Below, in pieces: positions 1 to 6,244 of a stretch of DNA of 7,812 nt. A program made the position numbers and the translations under genes. The notes under the pieces are model-generated. The model ran no database searches. It worked only from the letters and a program-made list of their open reading frames with translations, and had not been told where the DNA came from. Positions within the stretch are counted from its first letter, which is position 1; every line of letters begins with the position of its first letter. The DNA is from Gammaproteobacteria bacterium (lineage in GTDB: Bacteria; Pseudomonadota; Gammaproteobacteria; UBA6429; Thiohalophilaceae): contig QILH01000224.1 of assembly GCA_003233255.1 (NCBI GenBank), forward strand, positions 1 to 7,812, in the 5' to 3' direction.

Positions 1-1055
1 TTGCTCTACGGCTTGCCGGGGTGAGGCCCTGGGTTGTAAGTTTGGGTCGTGGTAAGGCGGGAGGTTCGAGTAAGTTTTATCATGGCACTTCACGGCGCGT
101 TAATGGTGTTCCAGTTTGCTATGCACCTTTTTCGAAAATCCCGATATTGTCAGAGTTGATTTCTTTATTGGGGCTCGTTTATCTGGTTTTAAAATTTCGA
201 CGTCGGAAGTACAAAACAATAGTATTTTACAATCGAATGTGCGTTTATATTCCCGCTATGATTGTTTCTTCGTTAATTAAAAACAGGAATATCCTGGAAC
301 TGGAGGATGGAGAGGTTTTATCAGAAGCGACGCAACGAACCAAAGCTATACCAAAAATTATAGACAGATTATGTTCTGGCGGTGTTCTGGTTACATGCAA
401 AGCCTTAATTCAACAAACATCTATACGCCCGGTATTATGCTATTATGGCACTGCAGAAGATGAGATTTCAGTTAGCAGATTTCAACAGGAATTAGTAACG
501 GTGTTGATGGGTGGTACTCTCGCTGCCGATACTGGAGCCGATTTGTTGGTTGATGTTATAAAAGCGCTGCGGATAGACAGCTCGACATGGATTCAAAACC
601 TTTGTTTTCATGTTACAGGTAAAGGGCCAGGACTTGAATGGCTCCAAAAATTGGCAAAAGAATCAGGGCACCCTAAGGTGATAGTGCATGGGCGTACAAC
701 AGACTCACAATATCGGCAGATATTAAATCAGTGTGATGTTGGTTTAGCTCTTAAGGAAAATTCAGGGCCTTTGGCTAATACCACGTTTCCGTCCAAAGTT
801 ATTGAATTTGCCTCGGCCGGCCTGTTGGTGTTGACAACCGACATTAGCGATGTACGTGAAGTTTTACAAGATGGAGCAATGTACTTGACTACAGATGATC
901 CGCAGGAATTAATAAAACTTTTAAAAAAAATTGAAAATGATCGTAATACTGCAAGCGACTGCGCAAAAAACGGGCGTGAACTTGTTCGGCAACGTTGTTC
1001 TCCTATCCTGGCTGGCAATATGGTGTCTGATTTTATATTTGGAGAGAGGCAGTAG
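1..1055 (+). CDS. GT4-family glycosyltransferase, 5'-truncated by window edge
   Basis: Probable cytoplasmic, membrane-associated retaining glycosyltransferase (GT-B fold, GT4 family) that adds one sugar from a nucleotide-sugar donor to a lipid-linked glycan; donor and acceptor cannot be told. The frame is open to the left edge (first full codon at base 3), and the residues before the GTG at 21 read ALRLAG followed by VRPWVVSLGRG, the usual early part of the N-terminal Rossmann domain. The GTG at 21 is therefore probably internal and the real start lies outside the window. The C-terminal donor domain is clear: a strand-and-loop segment LMGGTLAADTGADLL (about 513-557), HGRTTD (about 684-701), and FPSKVIEFASAG (786-821), the conserved nucleotide-binding/EX7E region. 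The frame stays intact to TAG at 1053-1055. It is the first of three tandem GT4 genes. The family call is strong; specificity is unknown. Confidence 0.85.
   Translation, partial: ALRLAGVRPWVVSLGRGKAGGSSKFYHGTSRRVNGVPVCYAPFSKIPILSELISLLGLVYLVLKFRRRKYKTIVFYNRMCVYIPAMIVSSLIKNRNILELEDGEVLSEATQRTKAIPKIIDRLCSGGVLVTCKALIQQTSIRPVLCYYGTAEDEISVSRFQQELVTVLMGGTLAADTGADLLVDVIKALRIDSSTWIQNLCFHVTGKGPGLEWLQKLAKESGHPKVIVHGRTTDSQYRQILNQCDVGLALKENSGPLANTTFPSKVIEFASAGLLVLTTDISDVREVLQDGAMYLTTDDPQELIKLLKKIENDRNTASDCAKNGRELVRQRCSPILAGNMVSDFIFGERQ
1041..1049 (+). promoter_or_regulatory. Purine-rich Shine-Dalgarno-like site before second GT4 gene
   Basis: GGAGAGAGG inside the last codons of the preceding gene looks like a ribosome binding site. 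Normal spacing would place a start near 1055-1062, yet the codons there are GAT, AAT and TCC. The GTG at 1088 is 38 bases away, too far for normal use. This supports the view that the original start was near 1061 and has been lost or misread. The site may also be chance purine sequence. Confidence 0.4.
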
Positions 1056-1087
1056 ATAATTCCAGAAAAATTATTACCTGGCAACCG

Positions 1088-2242
1088 GTGTTGACAGATC
1101 ATCAGGCATACACGTATGAAGCGTTGAGTAAGGAAGCCGGAACTACAGTTATTGCATATGTCTCTATCTTGGAAGATGTGGAACGTAAGATGCAAGGGTG
1201 GCGTGATACGCGAGTAAAATCCTTTGAGCGTCATCTGATTCCTGGAAGAGGATTTATTCGCTATTGCTACAAAAAATTACAGCAGCATCGTCATGAGGTC
1301 CACTTGTTCGCCAGTCCTTTTGGGCAATTCAGCTTTTTGATTTGTATGTTTATTGCTGCCAGGTTGGGGATTGAGTTTTATATTGTATCTGAGCCTTATT
1401 CACCTAGATCGGACGGCTATTTAAGAGAAACGTTTAAATTGTTAGGTAAGACAAAAGCTGCATTGCGACCGCTGCTTTATAGAATTTACGTGTTTTTACT
1501 AAAGCGGAGTATGGCAGGCGTTTTTGCGATTTCTCAACGAGCGATGCACCAATATAGTGAAGCAGGTTTGATGCTATCAAAACTGTTTCCATTTGGCTAT
1601 TTTATACCGTGCCATTCATGTATTGATGATAATAAAGTTATGCAGCAGGGAGTAGATAACGGTGAATTACACCTGATATTTGTTGGTGCTTTATTGAGAA
1701 GAAAAGGTATTGATATATTGCAAGACGCGGTAACTAGGCTACATAAAGAAGGAGTTAAGATCACAGTAGATTTCTATGGCCCTGGCAATGCGTCTACCAT
1801 GATGCGTAGTAATCCGGCCATAAAATATTGTGGTACAATTCCTTTTGGCGAAGCACAGACGATTATTCAACAGTACGATATTCTCGTGCTTCCAAGCCGA
1901 TACGACGGTTGGGGGGTAGTGGTAAATGAGGCTATTTGTGCTGGGGTTCCTGTGGTCTGTAGTGATTTTACTGGTGCCGGAAATGTCGCTCAGAGGCTGG
2001 GTGTCGGTCTTTGTTTTACTTCTGATGACGTGGATTCATTAGTTAATGTTCTTTCTAGGTTATACCATGATCGCTCTCTATTGAAGTTGATGCGTAAAGC
2101 GATGCCTGATGCTTCACTTGCCCTCGAGCCACAAACAGCAGCGCGATATATGAATGATGTTATACGGGCTTTACCTGGTCAAAAATCAAAAATCCCTTCA
2201 CCCTGGTATTCTGTTAATTATGAAGCTGCACCGGGTGGCTAA
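1088..2242 (+). CDS. GT4-family glycosyltransferase, start codon uncertain
   Basis: Predicted GT-B glycosyltransferase acting at the inner face of the cytoplasmic membrane in polysaccharide repeat-unit assembly; substrate unknown. The C-terminal domain has IFVGALLRRKGIDIL (about 1679-1723), typical of the GT4 donor domain, and SRYDGWGVVVNEAICAGVPV (about 1895-1954). In the latter the EX7E motif reads D-X7-E (D codon 1904-1906, E codon 1928-1930), a variant I recall from GT4 proteins with a DGWG motif. Coordinates use the first ordinary start, GTG at 1088, but homology clearly begins earlier: in-frame codons from 1064 read RKIITWQPVLTDHQAY, the first strand plus glycine-free loop seen at the N-terminus of such enzymes. 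No ATG, GTG or TTG lies between the upstream in-frame stop (1028-1030) and 1088; ATT at 1070 or 1073 are the only near-start codons there besides ATT 1037. The gene follows the previous one closely and overlaps the next by 23 bases. Confidence 0.82.
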   Translation: MLTDHQAYTYEALSKEAGTTVIAYVSILEDVERKMQGWRDTRVKSFERHLIPGRGFIRYCYKKLQQHRHEVHLFASPFGQFSFLICMFIAARLGIEFYIVSEPYSPRSDGYLRETFKLLGKTKAALRPLLYRIYVFLLKRSMAGVFAISQRAMHQYSEAGLMLSKLFPFGYFIPCHSCIDDNKVMQQGVDNGELHLIFVGALLRRKGIDILQDAVTRLHKEGVKITVDFYGPGNASTMMRSNPAIKYCGTIPFGEAQTIIQQYDILVLPSRYDGWGVVVNEAICAGVPVVCSDFTGAGNVAQRLGVGLCFTSDDVDSLVNVLSRLYHDRSLLKLMRKAMPDASLALEPQTAARYMNDVIRALPGQKSKIPSPWYSVNYEAAPGG

Positions 2243-3356
2243 AGTATCATTACGTTTACACCTGACTAATATTGCGGGTGTGGGAGTTGGCGCAACACAA
2301 TTAGTGCAGTCATTATTGCCTGCTCTTGAGCAGCAAACGGGTGTGACTGTTACTGAAATACATTTACCTGATAAGGGTGTTTTGGCAAGTTATAAGAAAT
2401 CAGGCAGCACCTGTCATGTTATAAATTACAAAAGATGGTTGCCAAACGCAATTTCCCGATTAGTTGAGTGTCTGGTTTTGTCACGTTATCTGAAAGGTGA
2501 AGACCCTGTTTTTGTTCTGGGTGACTTACCATTACGTTGCCAGGGCTCTCAGACGGTATTTGTTCAAAGTTCTCATATATGTCGCCCACAACATTTTAGA
2601 TGGCAACTGGGGCATTTTAAGTTAACATTAGCCAGAATAGTGTTTCGATTGAATGCGCGTTATGCGTCTGCATTTATCGTGCAGACTAATGTTATGAAAA
2701 ATAAACTTGCGACTAGTTACCCGTCGATTGCAGATAGAATTCATGTTGTAGCTCAGCCTGTCCCTGAATGGCTACTGGAGTCGGGGCTTAATCTCAAGCG
2801 GGATGGATTGAAAAGCCCTGCGAGAAATAATTTAACACTAATTTATCCTGCTGCAGATTATGCTCATAAAAATCACAAGATTTTAAGTCAGATAGATGTG
2901 AAACAAAGTGCATCCTGGCCAATTAGTAAATTAAAGCTGACGCTTGGTGAAGAAAAAAACCCAGCGCCTGACTTGTCATGGATCGAGTGTGCAGGATTTT
3001 TATCATCAGAAGACATGATTAATGCCTATGAAAATGTTGATGCATTACTTTTTTTATCTACTGATGAAAGTTATGGGTTCCCGCTTGTGGAAGCGATGTA
3101 TGTCGGGCTGCCGATCGTATGCCCTGATTTACCGTACGCCAGAACTCTCTGTGCTGGCGAAGCGATTTATTTTGATCCTCAATCGATCGACTCATTGCGA
3201 TGCGCGATCGGTCAGTTGCAGTCGAAACTGGAATCAGGATGGTGGCCAGACTGGAGTGAGCAATTGTCAAAAATCCCTACAGATTGGAATATAGTCGCAC
3301 GCGCGATGATCGATGTTGCTTGCTCGTCTTCTGTTCGTCAAGAAAACAGAAGCTAA
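2220..3356 (+). CDS. GT4-family glycosyltransferase
   Basis: Predicted GT-B retaining glycosyltransferase, the third in a row, probably adding another sugar to the same lipid-linked oligosaccharide. From ATG 2220 it has 378 residues, normal for GT4. The N-terminus has a glycine-rich acceptor-side loop (NIAGVGVGATQLVQ). The C-terminal domain shows the sequence of donor-site elements: WIECAGFLSSEDM (about 2979-3017), then STDESYGFPLVEAMYVGLPI with an intact EX7E pair (E codons 3066-3068 and 3090-3092), then an AIYFDPQSIDSL segment typical of the last helix region. ATG 2220 was chosen because it gives a short overlap (23 bases) with the gene before; a far upstream ATG at 2154 would overlap by 89 bases and add residues that look like out-of-frame translation of the previous gene. 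GTG 2235 (overlap 8 bases) is an equally sensible alternative; neither has a strong Shine-Dalgarno. Sugar specificity unknown. Confidence 0.85.
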   Translation: MKLHRVAKVSLRLHLTNIAGVGVGATQLVQSLLPALEQQTGVTVTEIHLPDKGVLASYKKSGSTCHVINYKRWLPNAISRLVECLVLSRYLKGEDPVFVLGDLPLRCQGSQTVFVQSSHICRPQHFRWQLGHFKLTLARIVFRLNARYASAFIVQTNVMKNKLATSYPSIADRIHVVAQPVPEWLLESGLNLKRDGLKSPARNNLTLIYPAADYAHKNHKILSQIDVKQSASWPISKLKLTLGEEKNPAPDLSWIECAGFLSSEDMINAYENVDALLFLSTDESYGFPLVEAMYVGLPIVCPDLPYARTLCAGEAIYFDPQSIDSLRCAIGQLQSKLESGWWPDWSEQLSKIPTDWNIVARAMIDVACSSSVRQENRS

Positions 3357-3414
3357 TTATTTTAAACGTCATGTATCTTTAGTCATTAATATATTGGATG
3401 CCAGAAAACACTTA
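3357..3414. other. 58-base gap before the gmd fragment
   Basis: This AT-rich gap is the longest non-coding stretch between genes in the window. I looked for a promoter, since gmd begins a GDP-sugar block in many clusters. An AT-rich element (TAATATATT, about 3387-3395) could serve as a -10, but no matching -35 is visible. No terminator hairpin is seen. I make no firm regulatory claim. Confidence 0.3.
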
Positions 3415-3714
3415 ATGAAAAAAGCACTAATAACAGGTATTACAGGTCAGGATGGGGCCTATCTGGCTGAGTTTTTATTGGAAAAAGGTTACGAGGTGCA
3501 TGGTATAAAGCGTCGCGCCTCTTCTTTTAACAGCGATCGCATTGATCACTTGTATCAAGAGCCTCACGAAATAAATCAAAGGTTTTTTCTGCACTACGGC
3601 GATCTAAGTGATTCACTTTGTCTTGTCAGACTGGTTCAGAAAATTGCGCCAGATGAGATTTATAATCTGGGTGCCCAGAGTCATGTGGCGGTCTCATTTG
3701 AAAGCCCGGCTTGA
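3415..3714 (+). pseudogene. gmd: gmd fragment: GDP-mannose 4,6-dehydratase, N-terminal quarter only
   Basis: Gmd converts GDP-D-mannose to GDP-4-keto-6-deoxy-D-mannose, the entry step to GDP-L-fucose, colitose and perosamine. From ATG 3415 the 99 residues match the start of the family closely: KKALITGITGQDGAYLAEFL (NADP-binding GxxGxxG Rossmann loop), HGIKRRASSFNSDRIDHLY, HYGDLSDS, and YNLGAQSHVAVSFESP. Full-length Gmd is about 370 residues. After FESP, where the family continues with an E-Y-T-A-D type segment, the sequence changes to one alanine and TGA. The catalytic Thr/Ser-Glu-Tyr-Lys residues, which lie further on, are missing, so this fragment cannot be an active dehydratase. The following bases are manC sequence, so the truncation is a junction rather than a point stop. 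The start is 58 bases after the preceding GT4 gene, with only a weak GGA 16 bases upstream. The frame upstream of 3415 is also open but shows no Gmd similarity. Confidence 0.92.
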
Positions 3715-3728
3715 AAAAAGGCTTTTTT
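3701..3728. repeat. Compact inverted/direct repeat cluster at the gmd-manC junction
   Basis: Three small symmetries overlap here. AAGCC (3702-3706) and GGCTT (3708-3712) form an inverted repeat with one base between. AAAGCC (3701-3706) also pairs with GGCTTT at 3720-3725 across a 13-base loop, followed by three more T. Six A (3714-3719) face six T (3723-3728) across GGC. GGCTT is a direct repeat with a 12-base step. The cluster lies exactly where gmd similarity ends and manC similarity begins, so it may have helped a deletion or template switch. A weak terminator is an alternative, but the stem is short and its T run is partly coding. Confidence 0.5.
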
Positions 3729-4422
3729 GAGTTCCCCATCTGACTCTATCGACTATGCTGTAATGGAGAAAACAAAAAACGCTTTGGTAGTCCCATTAGA
3801 TGCGGGCTGGAATGACATAGGCTGCTGGTCTTCATTATGGGAAGTAAATGAGAAAGACGATAATAGTAACGCAATACGCGGTGATGTGATGCTGTTTGAT
3901 AGTAGTCATTGTCTTGTCTATGCTGAAAGTCGGCTAGTCACAACAGTGGGAGTCGATAATCTTGTTGTGATAGAAACCAAAGATACGGTTTTGGTTGCTG
4001 ATAAAAGTCAGGCACAAAACGTAAAAGATATAGTTGACGAGTTAAGGCATAAAAAACGGTTGGAGAACAAGTGTCATCGTGTAGTTTATCAACCATGGGG
4101 TCACTTCGATTCGATTGAAGAGGGCGATAACTTTAAAGTAAAACGTATAACAGTTAAACCTGGCGCCAGTCTGTCATTGCAGAAACATCATCATCGCTCG
4201 GAGCATTGGGTAGTTGTTTCTGGAAGTGCGCTGGTTACCAAGGGTGAGACTAAAATGGCAATATCTGAGAATGAATCAGTTTACATTAATGTAGGTGAAG
4301 TGCATGCTTTGGAAAATCCAGAAGCAATATCACTGAAGTTAATCGAAGTACAGACCGGAACTTATCTTGGAGAAGATGATATCATTCGTATTGATGATCG
4401 TTATGGGCGAAAGGATGCGTAA
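3715..4422 (+). pseudogene. manC: manC fragment: C-terminal half of mannose-1-P guanylyltransferase / mannose-6-P isomerase
   Basis: ManC-type bifunctional enzymes (E. coli CpsB/ManC, Pseudomonas AlgA) make GDP-mannose; the N-terminal domain is the guanylyltransferase and the C-terminal cupin is the mannose-6-phosphate isomerase. Family similarity starts right after the gmd TGA: KKAFLSSPSDSIDYAVMEKT, then VVPLDAGWNDIGCWSSLWEV, then the cupin with QPWGHFDSIEEGDNFKVKRI and the metal-site region HHHRSEHWVVVSGS (about 4186-4227), and a normal C-terminal end (GEDDIIRIDDRYGR). About 235 of roughly 475 residues remain. The N-terminal GGxGxRLWPLSR-type signature and the sugar-nucleotide site are missing, so guanylyltransferase activity is not possible. 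The cupin domain is complete and could fold alone if translated from TTG 3727 or ATG 3763, but I see no good ribosome binding site for either. It is in the same frame as the gmd stump, separated only by that TGA. Confidence 0.9.
4409..4415 (+). promoter_or_regulatory. Ribosome binding site for the GT2 gene
   Basis: GAAAGGA, located in the last codons of the manC fragment, lies 12 bases before the GTG at 4428. It supports GTG 4428 as the start and suggests that translation of the glycosyltransferase is coupled to, or at least closely follows, the manC reading frame. Confidence 0.5.
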
Positions 4423-4427
4423 AACTT

Positions 4428-5219
4428 GTGAAAATTAGTATTATTACTGTTTGCTTTAATAGCGAACAAACAATCAGGGACACAATAGAGTCAGTGTTAT
4501 CTCAAAATCATCAAGATATCGAATATATTATTATAGATGGAGCATCGACTGACAGCACAGTTTTAATAATAAATGAATATAAGGATCGAGTTGCAACAGT
4601 AGTTAGTCAGCCAGACTCAGGGTTGTATGATGCGATGAATAAGGGCATCAAATTGGCAACTGGCGATTTTGTCGGGATTTTAAATTCTGATGATATGTTT
4701 ACTAATAAATCAGTAATTTATGACTTGGCGCATTTTCTAAAAACAAACCCGAATCTTGACGGAGCCTATGGAGATCTGGTTTATGTCCGAAGAGACGATG
4801 TTGATTATGTCACGCGGACTTATTCGTCAGAAAAGTATTTTGATAGATATATACGATTCGGTATGATGTTTCCTCACCCTACTTTTTATATTAGACGATC
4901 ACTTTTTGATTCCCTGGGGTTTTACAAACTGGAATATCGTGTCGCATCTGATTTTGAGTTAATGACGCGCTTTATTAAAAGTGGAGTTAAATTAGGTCGT
5001 CACCCGGAACTTATGGTGAAAATGCGGCAGGGAGGATTAAGCACGTCCGGTTGTGTGACACGTATACGTCAAAATATGGAGATAGTTCGTGCATGCCGGG
5101 AAAACGGAATTTATACCAACCTGTTAATGGTCGCCCTCAAAATCCCGTTTAAACTTGCCAATTACCTCGTTCGACAGCCTGGTGCTGCGCACAGTGATCG
5201 ACGGAATAATCAGAATTAA
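4428..5219 (+). CDS. GT2-family glycosyltransferase (GT-A fold)
   Basis: Predicted inverting, metal-dependent glycosyltransferase of 263 residues that transfers a sugar from a nucleotide donor onto the growing lipid-linked oligosaccharide. It starts with the classic GT2 N-terminus (MKISIITVCFNSEQTIRDTI), followed by a donor-binding IDGASTDST at residues 36-44, and LNSDD at 85-89, the acidic DXD-type metal/nucleotide motif. HPTFYIRR (150-157) and ASDFELMTRF (173-182) make up the acceptor-side region, with acidic residues D175/E177 in the expected place for the catalytic base. The length is usual for single-domain GT2 proteins of this type, which resemble colanic-acid WcaE-like and O-antigen enzymes. 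GTG 4428 is chosen because the next codons are the first beta strand and a Shine-Dalgarno-like site precedes it. It begins 5 bases after the manC stop. Specificity cannot be deduced; the position between manC and fcl is compatible with mannose or fucose. Confidence 0.9.
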   Translation: MKISIITVCFNSEQTIRDTIESVLSQNHQDIEYIIIDGASTDSTVLIINEYKDRVATVVSQPDSGLYDAMNKGIKLATGDFVGILNSDDMFTNKSVIYDLAHFLKTNPNLDGAYGDLVYVRRDDVDYVTRTYSSEKYFDRYIRFGMMFPHPTFYIRRSLFDSLGFYKLEYRVASDFELMTRFIKSGVKLGRHPELMVKMRQGGLSTSGCVTRIRQNMEIVRACRENGIYTNLLMVALKIPFKLANYLVRQPGAAHSDRRNNQN

Positions 5220-5241
5220 ATATATATAGCCCTGGATTACT

Positions 5242-6210
5242 GTGGTAAATTTCTTAAGCACTGAAAGTAGAATTTATGTTGCAGGGCATAGAGGATTAGT
5301 CGGCTCTGCTATTCTGCGAAACTTGAGTAAACGTGGCATTAAAAACGTGATCACTCGAACACACGATAAGCTTGACCTCATAGACCAGCAAGCTGTTCGG
5401 GGATTTTTTCAGAATGAAAAAATTGATTATGTGATACTGGCTGCGGCAAAGGTTGGTGGTATTCATGCAAACAATACTTACCCTGCTGAATTTATTTATT
5501 CCAATCTCATGGTGGAATCTAATGTAATACATGAGGCATATAGAGCTGGTGTTGAAAACTTGCTGTTTCTTGGCAGTTCATGTATTTATCCTCGACTGGC
5601 GGAACAACCTATGCGCGAAAGTGCATTGAACACGGGTTCACTTGAGCCAACCAACGAGCCTTATGCCATTGCAAAAATCGCTGGCATCAAGCTTTGCGAG
5701 TCTTATAAACGGCAGTACGGTACTAATTATCGAAGTGTAATGCCAGCAAACTTATACGGTCAATATGATAATTTTGATCTCGAAAACAGCCATGTTGTTC
5801 CAGCCTTGATTCGCAAATTTCATGAAGCCAAGTTAAACGGTGATAAAACAGTGACTGTCTGGGGAACTGGCAATGCTAAACGCAAATTTTTTCATGTAGA
5901 CGATATGGCTGATGCATCAATTCATGTTATATCATTAGACCAATCATTATATATAAGACAAATACTGCCAATGCTTTCACATATAAATATAGGTACTGGT
6001 GTAGATGTAAAAATTCGGGAATTAGCGGAAACAGTTTCGCAAGTTACAGGGTATAAGGGCGATATAGAGTACGATACTTCGAAGCCAGATGGTGCGCCGC
6101 GTAAATTACTGGATGTCGCGTTGCTATCAAATTTAGGGTGGCAATCGAATATATCTTTAAGTGATGGACTAAAACCACCTATGATTGGCCCCTGCAAGCG
6201 GGCGATGTAA
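5242..6210 (+). CDS. fcl: GDP-L-fucose synthase with probable 3'-end frameshift
   Basis: Fcl (WcaG) is a bifunctional 3,5-epimerase/4-reductase that converts GDP-4-keto-6-deoxymannose to GDP-L-fucose in the cytoplasm with NADPH. The match along the protein is very strong: VAGHRGLVGSAI (residues 13-24, NADPH loop), AAAKVGGIHANNTYPAEFIY, LFLGSSCIYP, LEPTNEPYAIAKIAGIKLCE, SHVVPAL, FFHVDDMADASIHV and KPDGAPRKLLDV. By position against the E. coli enzyme, the catalytic Ser, Tyr, Lys, Cys and His correspond to S112, Y141, K145, C114 and H184; all are present. The last residues are odd: after DGLK the frame gives PPMIGPCKRAM, while the +1 frame gives TTYDWPLQ, the expected TYxW ending, terminating at TAG 6216-6218. 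GTG 5242 is the only sensible start, 22 bases after the GT2 gene, without a strong ribosome binding site. The core is intact, so it may still be active, but its substrate depends on Gmd, which is broken here. Confidence 0.93.
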   Translation: MVNFLSTESRIYVAGHRGLVGSAILRNLSKRGIKNVITRTHDKLDLIDQQAVRGFFQNEKIDYVILAAAKVGGIHANNTYPAEFIYSNLMVESNVIHEAYRAGVENLLFLGSSCIYPRLAEQPMRESALNTGSLEPTNEPYAIAKIAGIKLCESYKRQYGTNYRSVMPANLYGQYDNFDLENSHVVPALIRKFHEAKLNGDKTVTVWGTGNAKRKFFHVDDMADASIHVISLDQSLYIRQILPMLSHINIGTGVDVKIRELAETVSQVTGYKGDIEYDTSKPDGAPRKLLDVALLSNLGWQSNISLSDGLKPPMIGPCKRAM

Positions 6211-6218
6211 TAAGCTAG
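6171..6218 (+). other. fcl: Apparent -1 frameshift site and displaced end of fcl
   Basis: The run of four A around 6171-6174 (in ggactaaaaccacc) would restore the family ending if it had five. The reading would then be GLKTTYDWPLQAGDVIS with stop TAG at 6216-6218, in place of GLKPPMIGPCKRAM with stop at 6208-6210. E. coli Fcl ends in a GLxxTYQWFLEN-type segment. A homopolymer indel can be a real mutation or a sequencing error; the sequence alone cannot separate them. Confidence 0.7.
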
Positions 6219-6244
6219 GTTAGGAAATTGTCTGTTACTCTATT

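Noticed and set aside
21..23. GTG as start of the first GT4 gene
   Set aside because: The frame is open to the edge, and the residues before it continue the expected N-terminal Rossmann pattern, so the start is most likely outside the window.
728..1234. 168-codon minus-strand open frame
   Set aside because: It lies opposite the end of one GT4 gene and the start of the next, has no recognisable domain and a composition typical of antisense shadow frames.
2154..2219. Upstream ATG start for the third GT4 gene
   Set aside because: It would overlap the preceding gene by 89 bases and add residues without GT4 character; ATG 2220 or GTG 2235 fit better.
3022..3294. 90-codon plus-strand frame within the third GT4 gene
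   Set aside because: It covers the EX7E region of a clearly real gene in another frame and has no family features.
3701..3730. Rho-independent terminator after the gmd stump
   Set aside because: A six-pair stem with a 13-base loop and a T run can be drawn, but the T run encodes the conserved start of the manC remnant and the stem is weak; a junction-associated repeat is the simpler reading.
5217..5241. TATATATA element as promoter for fcl
   Set aside because: It is in a short gap inside an apparent operon, with no recognisable -35 element at suitable spacing in the GT2 coding sequence.
5296..5532. Minus-strand frame opposite fcl
   Set aside because: Fully inside the strongly conserved NADPH-binding region of fcl on the other strand; no domain seen. 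The same holds for the frame at 5922-6197.
6219..6244. Promoter or ribosome binding site before the ABC transporter
   Set aside because: AGGA at 6222-6225 is 19 bases from the ATG, too far for normal use, and no promoter pair is visible.
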